Below are positions 1 to 5,021 of a stretch of 13,607 nt of DNA, piece after piece. The stretch is from Thermoplasmata archaeon. Lineage in GTDB: Archaea; Thermoplasmatota; E2; DHVEG-1; B18-G2. The position numbers and the translations under genes are program-made. Positions within the stretch are counted from its first letter, which is position 1; each line of letters opens with the position of its first letter. The stretch covers positions 1 to 13,607 of the forward strand of contig JAGHAD010000149.1 of assembly GCA_021161685.1 (NCBI GenBank), given 5' to 3'. The notes under the pieces were generated by a model. That model saw only the letters and a list, made by a program, of their open reading frames with translations, was not told the DNA's origin and did no database searches.

Positions 1-30
1 TGCCATGAGTATAGCTTTTCCTCGAACCAT
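1..30 (-). CDS. start of an unknown gene, cut by the window edge
   Basis: An ATG at 30-28 opens a frame reading MVRGKAILMA up to the window edge. It lies one base after the TGA (34-32) of the upstream gene, giving a TGAGATG junction typical of translationally coupled archaeal genes. The basic residues followed by hydrophobic ones could be the start of a signal peptide or a first membrane helix, which would suit a partner of the exported protein upstream, but ten residues are too few to name a family. Confidence 0.45.
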   Translation of the reverse strand, partial: MVRGKAILMA

Positions 31-31
31 C

Positions 32-565
32 TCACTCATTTTCTTCCTCTTCTACCATCGATACCTCGTGGGATCCGATCCTTATTCTAAGCACCTCTAT
101 CTCCTTTATTGACTTTACTGTTTCATTTTCCAAATCTACTACAACCTCATAGCATTTATCCCCTATCTTTATCGTCAGTTTTATCTCATTTCCATTAATT
201 ACTGCGGTATCAACATTCTCTTGTCGTAAGCCCTTGCCGCTTGTTAATTCATGTATTCTGCTATCTCTGTTAGCTATCTCAATACTCTCATTTATCTTCT
301 CCTTGGTTTCCGGTGTCGCTTCCATCACTCTGCGAAGTTTCAGCCCATTTCCGGATCTCTCCACGATATACTCTCCTTCCTGTATTTTTAGTTCTTTCAC
401 AACATGACCATTTTCACATATTCTCAGCTTTCCTCCAACTGCCACCAAACCGATCTTCTTTTCTCCAAAGCTCAGTAAAGTACCTGCCCCAAATGCTGTT
501 GTCATGCTCGCAATCGCAAATCCCGCAACCAGCAGGGTGCTAAGCAGAGCCAACCTGTTTTTCAT
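32..565 (-). CDS. small exported protein, PepSY-like
   Basis: A 177-residue protein with a clear signal peptide: basic MKNR, a hydrophobic stretch at residues 5-25 and a likely cleavage after the TTAFGA region. The rest is soluble and ends in an acidic tail (VEEEENE). Residues about 86-155 (helix ETKEKINESIEIANRD, then strands around IKIGDKCYEVVVDLEN and VKSIKEIEV) resemble the helix-plus-hairpin pattern of PepSY-like domains in archaeal secreted proteins; this is a family resemblance only. The frame is open back to 754, but the ATG at 565 is preferred because it starts exactly at the signal peptide and has a GGTGA Shine-Dalgarno (571-575) five bases upstream. The next gene begins one base after its stop, so the two are probably co-transcribed and may act together at the cell surface. 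Function unknown. Confidence 0.75.
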   Translation of the reverse strand: MKNRLALLSTLLVAGFAIASMTTAFGAGTLLSFGEKKIGLVAVGGKLRICENGHVVKELKIQEGEYIVERSGNGLKLRRVMEATPETKEKINESIEIANRDSRIHELTSGKGLRQENVDTAVINGNEIKLTIKIGDKCYEVVVDLENETVKSIKEIEVLRIRIGSHEVSMVEEEENE

Positions 566-594
566 TTTGCTCACCGTACTAAAAAGGACGAAAC

Positions 595-605
595 ACCTTA
601 AAAGA
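595..605 (-). promoter_or_regulatory. putative TATA box of the exported-protein gene
   Basis: Read on the minus strand this is an AT-rich CTTTTAAGG element about 35 bases ahead of the ATG at 565. A start of transcription about 26 bases downstream would give a short leader that carries the GGTGA ribosome site. Position and composition only; no other support. Confidence 0.3.
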
Positions 606-648
606 CCTGTATTTGAAACTAGTTTACAACTCCATTTTCTTTCAGTAG

Positions 649-666
649 GGCGGAGTGAATTTCGCC
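649..666. repeat. short stem-loop (GGCG/CGCC)
   Basis: GGCG at 649-652 and CGCC at 663-666 form a 4-bp stem around a 10-base loop. It is weak alone but is the first of three palindromic elements in the 217-bp spacer between the exported-protein gene and hepT. Confidence 0.25.
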
Positions 667-676
667 TAACGTTCCG

Positions 677-712
677 GGATATGTGAAGTTTGCCATAGCG
701 AGCCACATATCC
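677..712. repeat. 9-bp perfect inverted repeat with 18-base loop
   Basis: GGATATGTG (677-685) is followed by its exact reverse complement CACATATCC (704-712), separated by 18 bases; a G-T pair (676/713) could extend it on the plus strand. It lies in the non-coding spacer upstream of the exported-protein gene and downstream of hepT. It could be a regulator-binding site, a structured 3' end of the toxin-antitoxin transcript, or a remnant of a mobile or repeated element. The sequence does not decide between these. Confidence 0.55.
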
Positions 713-765
713 TTCTGTTAAGTTACCTGAAGAGCAAAATGCGAAGCACCGCAATGCAAACTGTT

Positions 766-780
766 GCAGGAAATCCCTGC
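766..780. repeat. 5-bp hairpin just after hepT
   Basis: GCAGG (766-770) and CCTGC (776-780) form a tight stem with a 5-base loop, starting two bases after the hepT stop codon. No clear T-run follows on the minus strand, so it is not a convincing terminator; it could stabilise the mRNA 3' end. Confidence 0.3.
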
Positions 781-782
781 CA

Positions 783-1130
783 TCAATCTTTTACCTCCCC
801 CATCAACATCTTCTCGAATTTAGGCTTGAGGTTCGGTATATCTCTTTTTACAACCTCCCAAACTCTTTCAATTTTAACACCAAAATACGCATGTATAACT
901 TTATCTCTCATTCCAGCCATACTTCTCCAAGGAATATCTGGATATTTCTTCCTCGTTTCCTCTGGTATATTTTTGACTGCTTCTCCAATAATTTCTATGG
1001 CTCTGATAACCGCATATATGGTTTTGGTATCTTTAATGAACTCATCATATGACATATCTTTTGTAAATTCTATGGCGTTAGTCATAGCTTCCAGAATGTC
1101 TTCAATGTGGTCGCCGATTTCCCTTTTCAT
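783..1130 (-). CDS. hepT: HepT-like HEPN ribonuclease toxin (DUF86)
   Basis: A 115-residue, mostly helical protein of the HepT/DUF86 family of HEPN domains, which are RNases and the toxins of MntA/HepT pairs. The catalytic and modification motif R-x4-H-x-Y is intact: R75, H80 and Y82 in RDKVIHAY. In characterised systems the partner nucleotidyltransferase adds AMP to the tyrosine and so silences the RNase. Family-typical features include IRAIEIIGEAVKNIP at residues 42-56 and the IPWR segment at 66-69. The length is normal for the family. Its ATG (1130-1128) overlaps the mntA stop by four bases (ATGA), so both come from one transcript with antitoxin first. Nothing suggests inactivation. Toxicity is known from family members and has not been shown for this one. 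Confidence 0.9.
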   Translation of the reverse strand: MKREIGDHIEDILEAMTNAIEFTKDMSYDEFIKDTKTIYAVIRAIEIIGEAVKNIPEETRKKYPDIPWRSMAGMRDKVIHAYFGVKIERVWEVVKRDIPNLKPKFEKMLMGEVKD

Positions 1131-1438
1131 ACGTATACAACCTCAGCTAAAATACGCTTACCGATCCTTGGTTTTAATGCAGATTTTTCAACCAAATCAA
1201 CCTTTACCCCAAGCAAATCACTGAGATAATTTTCCAGTTCAACAAAATCTAAAAGACTGATCTTCGCCTCAGGCTTAAATTCCACCAAGATATCGAGATC
1301 GCTTTCTTCTTTAGTTTCCCCTCTTAAATAAGAACCAAAAATGCCGATTTCTTTAACACCATATTTTTCTTTTAGCTCTTTTTTGTGCTTTTTAAGAATT
1401 TCCTTTATCCTATCAAGCGATTTTTTCATTTTTGCCAC
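1127..1438 (-). CDS. mntA: MntA-like nucleotidyltransferase antitoxin
   Basis: A 103-residue minimal nucleotidyltransferase. The fingerprint GS-x10-D-x-D is complete: G35-S36 in IFGSYLRGE, D47 and D49 in SDLDILVEF; D81 in VKVDLVEK is the likely third metal ligand. The N-terminal 30 residues are a basic helix. MntA proteins use ATP to AMPylate the tyrosine of their HepT partner, which is encoded immediately downstream with a 4-base overlap. Two starts are possible: GTG at 1438, coincident with the transcription start predicted from the TATA box, or ATG at 1429 (100 residues), which begins at MKKSLDR. The longer form is given here; the shorter is about equally likely. The catalytic residues are present, so it should be active. 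Confidence 0.88.
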   Translation of the reverse strand: MAKMKKSLDRIKEILKKHKKELKEKYGVKEIGIFGSYLRGETKEESDLDILVEFKPEAKISLLDFVELENYLSDLLGVKVDLVEKSALKPRIGKRILAEVVYV

Positions 1439-1458
1439 TACTATTTTATTTCATTCTC

Positions 1459-1474
1459 GGTTTTAAATCTTTTC
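1459..1474 (-). promoter_or_regulatory. promoter (BRE/TATA) of mntA-hepT
   Basis: On the minus strand GAAAAGATTTAAAACC carries a TTTAAAA TATA box (1467-1461) preceded by a purine-rich BRE-like GAAAAG. The TATA centre is about 26 bases before 1438, so the transcript would be leaderless at the GTG or have a 9-base leader to the ATG at 1429. Confidence 0.6.
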
Positions 1475-1519
1475 AGGGCGACGCGGGCATTTCACTTAAC
1501 CATGAATAGACGAAATACC

Positions 1520-2071
1520 TTATAATCCCTGATTGGAAAACATTTTGAAACGATTTTTATCAGTCGTTCTTTTCTCTTTATCTTTTCCCGCAAATCTTCC
1601 GTCATCCCTTGAGATCTGTAGTTTTGCTATCCTCTTTTCCAGCCATCCTATCCTTGCATTCCCTCTTTCATCGAACTGTGGAACATATGGCTTGATATCA
1701 AGCAAAGGTGTGCCATCAACTATATCCACATCCCTGATACGAAGGATATTTTCCTCGATGCTCAAAAGTTGCACTATAGATAATCCAATTGGATTTGGCC
1801 TTGCAGGCGCCCTCGTTGCAAAAACGCCACGAAGTTCATCATCAAGATAAGGCTTTACAAGGAGAGAGAAGGGTTTTGAGAGATGAAAATGGTAGAGCAG
1901 AATGATGTGAGAGAATCCCTCAAGATCTTTCAGACCAGGGACAAATTCCGGGAATATCTCTACGTATCCTTCCACTCTCTTGCTCGCGGATGGCTGGATC
2001 GGTACTCCCTTCGGTTCCTTGAAAGGGGAATGTATAATTCCAATGGATGCGTATTCTATCTTTTCCTTCAT
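1520..2071 (-). CDS. trmO: tRNA (t6A37) N6-methyltransferase TrmO
   Basis: A 183-residue TrmO/TsaA (YaeB) family protein. This family transfers a methyl group from SAM to N6-threonylcarbamoyladenosine at position 37 of ANN-decoding tRNAs, giving m6t6A. The hallmark segments are present in order: IGIIHSPF near the start (10-17), RVEGYVEIFPEFVPGLKDLEG (32-52), FSHIILLYHFH (53-63), the signature TRAPARPNPIGLS (86-98) and DGTPLLDIKPYVPQFD (119-134). The family usually has RSP at the signature; here it is RAP. The last 30 residues are a basic tail without clear homology. The ATG at 2071 lies about 24 bases from a TATA-like element, so the mRNA is probably leaderless. The gene is divergent from nadE across a 91-bp spacer. 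Confidence 0.92.
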   Translation of the reverse strand: MKEKIEYASIGIIHSPFKEPKGVPIQPSASKRVEGYVEIFPEFVPGLKDLEGFSHIILLYHFHLSKPFSLLVKPYLDDELRGVFATRAPARPNPIGLSIVQLLSIEENILRIRDVDIVDGTPLLDIKPYVPQFDERGNARIGWLEKRIAKLQISRDDGRFAGKDKEKRTTDKNRFKMFSNQGL

Positions 2072-2087
2072 ATCGATTTGTATAGCT

Positions 2088-2102
2088 TAACCTTTAATCC
2101 CC
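2088..2102 (-). promoter_or_regulatory. putative TATA box of trmO
   Basis: The minus strand reads GGGGATTAAAGGTTA here, with TTAAAGG centred about 23 bases before the trmO ATG. That spacing fits an archaeal promoter giving a leaderless transcript. Confidence 0.45.
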
Positions 2103-2133
2103 ATTTCGGTAAACGAGCCCATACCTTTATCAA

Positions 2134-2152
2134 ACCTTTATCTTTACAAAAA
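2134..2152 (+). promoter_or_regulatory. putative promoter of nadE
   Basis: An AT-rich stretch with TTTATC (2137-2142) and TTTACAAAAA (2143-2152) lies about 11-26 bases ahead of the nadE start. The first element is at the distance expected for a leaderless message starting near 2163. The match to the TATA consensus is weaker than for other genes here. Confidence 0.35.
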
Positions 2153-2162
2153 TTGGGATAGC

Positions 2163-2987
2163 TTGCCCATAGAAATCCCTTTCAATCCAGCAGATGCGGA
2201 GAAGGTAATTGAGGATTTTATAAAAACCTATGTTGAGGTATCTGGAGCAAGCGGTGTAGTTATAGGGCTATCTGGTGGTGTGGATTCTGCGGTTGTTGCG
2301 GTGCTTTGCCAAAGAAGCTTGGGCAAAGAAAGAGTGAAGTGCCTTTTCTTGCCAGATAGAACCACTCCAAAGATAGATGCGAGGCACAAGGATATGCTTG
2401 TTAAAAAATTTGACCTTGACTGTAAAGAGATAGAGATAACCGATCTTGTGAAAAGCATATCTGAGAGATCTCCAGAAAAACCAGATAAAATCGCTCTAGC
2501 AAACGTAAAGGCTAGATTGAGGATGCTTTTCCTTTACGAGTACGCGAATGCAACCAAGGGCATAGTGTGCGGGACATCAAACAAATCGGAGCTGTTAATA
2601 GGATACTTTACCAAATATGGCGATGGCGGAACAGACATCTTACCGATTGGAGATCTTTACAAAACTCAAGTCTTTCAACTGGCGAGGCATATTGGTATAC
2701 CCAAAGAAATCATCAAAAAGCCGCCATCCGCTGGCTTGTGGAGGGGGCAAACCGATGAGAAGGAGATAGGGATAAGCTACGATATTCTCGATCAGATACT
2801 CTATGGTTTGGAGTTGAAGTTGCCACTACATGACATCGCCGAAAGGATACCCGTTTCCATCGACGTTGTCAAGAAAGTTGAAGGGATGATAAAGGGAAGC
2901 CAACATAAAAGAAGAATGCCACTGATACCAAAAATTGGAATAAGGACGATTGGCTTAGACTGGAGATCTCCAGTAATGGAGGGGTAG
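2163..2987 (+). CDS. nadE: NH3-dependent NAD+ synthetase
   Basis: A 274-residue NadE, the last step of NAD+ biosynthesis: deamido-NAD+ is adenylylated with ATP and amidated with ammonia. The N-type ATP-pyrophosphatase loop SGGVDSA is at residues 37-43. Other family segments are LFLPDRTTPKIDARH (61-75), VKARLRMLFLYEYAN (115-129), CGTSNKSELLIGYFTKYGDG (136-155), DILPIGDLYKTQVFQLARHI (158-177) and the PSAGLWRGQTDEKEIG loop (188-203), which covers the deamido-NAD site. There is no N-terminal glutaminase (CN-hydrolase) domain, so free ammonia or a separate amidotransferase would supply nitrogen. The only usable start is a TTG at 2163, as no ATG or GTG precedes the ATP loop in frame; a leaderless TTG is unusual. 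It ends five bases from the convergent zinc-ribbon gene. Confidence 0.93.
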   Translation: MPIEIPFNPADAEKVIEDFIKTYVEVSGASGVVIGLSGGVDSAVVAVLCQRSLGKERVKCLFLPDRTTPKIDARHKDMLVKKFDLDCKEIEITDLVKSISERSPEKPDKIALANVKARLRMLFLYEYANATKGIVCGTSNKSELLIGYFTKYGDGGTDILPIGDLYKTQVFQLARHIGIPKEIIKKPPSAGLWRGQTDEKEIGISYDILDQILYGLELKLPLHDIAERIPVSIDVVKKVEGMIKGSQHKRRMPLIPKIGIRTIGLDWRSPVMEG

Positions 2988-2992
2988 GCAAA

Positions 2993-3214
2993 CTAGTATT
3001 TAATAGAGAATGGCTTGAGTTTTATCCATTTCTTCTCATCTTTGCCAATAACCCTTCCGCATGCACACTTTACGATCTCTCCCTCCCTTACGCTGTAATC
3101 CTCTATTATTCTTCCCTTCCAGCAGTGCCATAGTTTTCCTTTCCCTATCTTTAGATACTTGAAGATGATCCTATCACAGCTTTTACACCTTACTTCCAAT
3201 ACCCTTGCGGTCAT
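2993..3214 (-). CDS. small zinc-ribbon protein, unknown function
   Basis: A 73-residue basic protein, MTARVLEVRCKSCDR at the start, with a C-x2-C pair (C10, C13) and a C-A-C motif (C50, C52) in IVKCACGRVIG; a further Cys (C31) sits in KLWHCWKG. The two cysteine groups suggest a zinc ribbon, as in many small archaeal RNA- or DNA-binding proteins. The frame opens at 3232 (MMIFCL), but the ATG at 3214 is preferred because the TTTAAA box at 3240-3245 is about 28 bases away, making a leaderless start there, and because the longer N-terminus adds only a few hydrophobic residues. Convergent with nadE and divergent from the purP-like gene. No function can be assigned. Confidence 0.72.
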   Translation of the reverse strand: MTARVLEVRCKSCDRIIFKYLKIGKGKLWHCWKGRIIEDYSVREGEIVKCACGRVIGKDEKKWIKLKPFSIKY

Positions 3215-3235
3215 CAGACAAAAAATCATCATCTA

Positions 3236-3250
3236 AACCTTTAAATCATC
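3236..3250. promoter_or_regulatory. shared bidirectional TATA element
   Basis: The palindrome TTTAAA (3240-3245) is the only good TATA-like element in the 61-bp spacer between two divergent genes. It lies about 28 bases from the ATG at 3214 on the minus strand and about 33 bases from the ATG at 3276 on the plus strand, both suitable for TBP-directed starts. It may therefore drive both genes, so that only one can be assembled at a time on the same TBP site. Confidence 0.5.
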
Positions 3251-3275
3251 GAACCAGATTCGAGAGCTAGATCGC

Positions 3276-4430
3276 ATGATATCCAGAAAAGAGATTCAAG
3301 AGATCCTCGATGAGTACGATCCCAAGGAGATCAAAATCGGGGTAATCGCATCTCATTCAGCTTTGGATGTGTGCGATGGCGCGGTTGAAGAAGGTTTCGG
3401 AACCATAGCTGTATGCCAGAGGGGTAGGGAGAAAACATATGCTGAATACTTCAAAGCAATAAGGGAAAATGGTAAACTGATAAGGGGTTGCATAGATGAA
3501 GCGTGGATATTTGACAGGTTTAGTGAAATCTTGAAAGATGAGAACCAGAAAAAACTCAGAGATAACAACGTCATTTTTGTACCCAACAGGTCTTTCACCT
3601 CTTACTGCAGTATAGATGAAATTGAGAACAACTTCTTTGTACCGATGTTTGGATCGAGAATCCTTCTTAGAACGGAAGAAAGGGGCGAGAAACAAGACTA
3701 TTACTGGCTACTCGAAAAGGCTGGACTTCCATTTCCCGAAAAAGTAGAAAATCCTGAAGATATTGACGAACTCTGCATAGTTAAACTCCACCATGCTGTT
3801 AAGAAACTTGAAAGAGGATTTTTTACTTGCTCTTCTTACAAAGAGTACAAGGAAAAATCCGAAAAATTGCTGAGGCAGGGAGTTATAACAAAGGAAGATC
3901 TAGAGAAGGCGAGGATAGAGAGATATATCATAGGTCCCGTTTTTAATTTGGATTTCTTTTACTCCCCAATAGAGGAAAAGGGTAGCAAACTCGAACTCCT
4001 TGGAATAGACTGGAGATTTGAAACAAGTTTGGATGGTCATGTCAGATTACCAGCACAACAGCAATTAAGTTTACCAGAGCACCAGATAATTCCTGAATAT
4101 ACGGTATGTGGCCATAACTCGGCGACGCTCAGAGAATCTCTCCTCGAAAAGGCATTCAAACTAGGAGAAACTTTTGTCAAGGCAACGTGGGAGTACTATG
4201 ATTACGGAATCATCGGTCCATTCTGCTTACAAACCTGCGTTGATAAAGATCTCAACTTTTACATCTATGATGTTGCCCCAAGAGTTGGTGGGGGAACAAA
4301 TGTGCACATGTCTGTTGGACATCCTTATGGAAACACGCTCTGGAGAAAACCGATGAGCACGGGAAGAAGAATAGCAATGGAAATCAGGAGAGCGATCGAG
4401 ATGGATAAGGTCAGAGAGATAGTGAGTTAG
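3276..4430 (+). CDS. purP: PurP-family formate-dependent ATP-grasp ligase
   Basis: A 384-residue member of the PurP family. PurP converts AICAR, formate and ATP to FAICAR, the archaeal alternative to the folate-dependent step of purine synthesis. Family landmarks: IASHSALDVCDGAVEEGFGT (24-43), the IVFxP-type segment NVIFVPNRSFTSYC (98-111), NNFFVPMFGSR (118-128), EYVxG-like RYIIGPVFNLDFFYSP (216-231), ELLGIDWRFET (240-250), GIIGPFCLQT (311-320) and the metal-site region YDVAPRVGGGTN (331-342). The ATP-grasp loop, glycine-rich in the classical enzyme, here reads VKLHHAVKKLERGFF (169-183). This places it in a divergent PurP subgroup, so it may be a paralogue with a different substrate, and the symbol is tentative. 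The length is slightly above the usual 350-370. The ATG at 3276 follows a TATA box by about 33 bases. No purine gene adjoins it. Confidence 0.82.
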   Translation: MISRKEIQEILDEYDPKEIKIGVIASHSALDVCDGAVEEGFGTIAVCQRGREKTYAEYFKAIRENGKLIRGCIDEAWIFDRFSEILKDENQKKLRDNNVIFVPNRSFTSYCSIDEIENNFFVPMFGSRILLRTEERGEKQDYYWLLEKAGLPFPEKVENPEDIDELCIVKLHHAVKKLERGFFTCSSYKEYKEKSEKLLRQGVITKEDLEKARIERYIIGPVFNLDFFYSPIEEKGSKLELLGIDWRFETSLDGHVRLPAQQQLSLPEHQIIPEYTVCGHNSATLRESLLEKAFKLGETFVKATWEYYDYGIIGPFCLQTCVDKDLNFYIYDVAPRVGGGTNVHMSVGHPYGNTLWRKPMSTGRRIAMEIRRAIEMDKVREIVS

Positions 4431-4437
4431 TGGAAAA

Positions 4438-4451
4438 AAGATTTAAAATCG
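4438..4451 (+). promoter_or_regulatory. promoter (TATA box) of pdaD
   Basis: AAGATTTAAAATCG contains TTTAAAA (4442-4448) with a purine-rich BRE-like stretch (GGAAAAAAG) before it. Its centre is about 27 bases ahead of the pdaD ATG at 4472, so the transcript is predicted to be leaderless. Confidence 0.65.
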
Positions 4452-4471
4452 ATACCTTTAACACCTAAAGA

Positions 4472-5020
4472 ATGATACCGGAGGCGCTATTCCTTACGAA
4501 GGGAGTTGGAAAGCATAAGGAAAGATTGCAATCATTTGAGCTAGCACTCAGAGATGCTGGTATAGGAATGTGCAACATAGTTAGGGTTTCCAGCATCATA
4601 CCCCCAAACTGTAAGATCATATCAAAAGAAGAAGGTCTGAAAAGGCTGAAGCCAGGGCAAATTGTGTATTGCGTGATGTCACAAAATGAAACAAATGAAC
4701 CAAATAGGTTAATATCGGCATCCATAGGCATAGCGGTTCCAAAAGATAAAAATTCTTATGGTTATATTGCGGAGCATCACAGTTATGGAGAAAACGAAAA
4801 AAAGGCTGGGGATTATGCAGAAGATCTAGCTGCAACCATGCTCGCCACTACACTTGGCATTAATTTTGATATCAACAAGGCATGGGATGAAAGAAAAAAG
4901 GTTTTCAAGATGAGCGGGAAGATAGTTGAGACCAAAAATGTTACTCAGACTGCAATTGGAGATGAGAATGGACTATGGACGACAGTTATAGCTGCAGCAG
5001 TTTTTATCGAAAAATTGTAA
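4472..5020 (+). CDS. pdaD: pyruvoyl-dependent arginine decarboxylase
   Basis: A 182-residue proenzyme of the archaeal PvlArgDC family, which turns arginine into agmatine and CO2. Agmatine feeds polyamine synthesis and is the donor for agmatidine in archaeal tRNA-Ile2. The self-cleavage site is visible as [11 protein letters not shown] (35-45): cleavage between S40 and S41 would give a 40-residue beta chain and an alpha chain whose N-terminal S41 becomes the pyruvoyl group. The probable proton-donor glutamate is E101 in [10 protein letters not shown]. Other family segments are [15 protein letters not shown] (2-16), [20 protein letters not shown] (61-80), SASIGIAVP (82-90) and the C-terminal [10 protein letters not shown]. 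The length is normal or slightly long. The ATG at 4472 matches a leaderless start. It ends one base before the end of the convergent ppdK. Confidence 0.93.
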   Translation: MIPEALFLTKGVGKHKERLQSFELALRDAGIGMCNIVRVSSIIPPNCKIISKEEGLKRLKPGQIVYCVMSQNETNEPNRLISASIGIAVPKDKNSYGYIAEHHSYGENEKKAGDYAEDLAATMLATTLGINFDINKAWDERKKVFKMSGKIVETKNVTQTAIGDENGLWTTVIAAAVFIEKL

Positions 5021-5021
5021 T

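Noticed and set aside
566..754. N-terminal extension of the exported protein to a start at 754
   Set aside because: The signal peptide begins exactly at the ATG at 565, which has a GGTGA ribosome site; the extension would bury the signal peptide and covers the hairpin-rich spacer.
677..780. CRISPR array or tRNA gene in the spacer
   Set aside because: The palindromes differ from each other with no regular spacing, and no cloverleaf or T-loop consensus is present.
766..780. Intrinsic terminator after hepT
   Set aside because: The hairpin is short and no run of T follows it on the minus strand; archaeal terminators usually show T-runs.
739..1224. 161-codon open frame on the plus strand
   Set aside because: It is antisense to the intact hepT and mntA genes, with their family motifs on the other strand, and its translation has no recognisable features.
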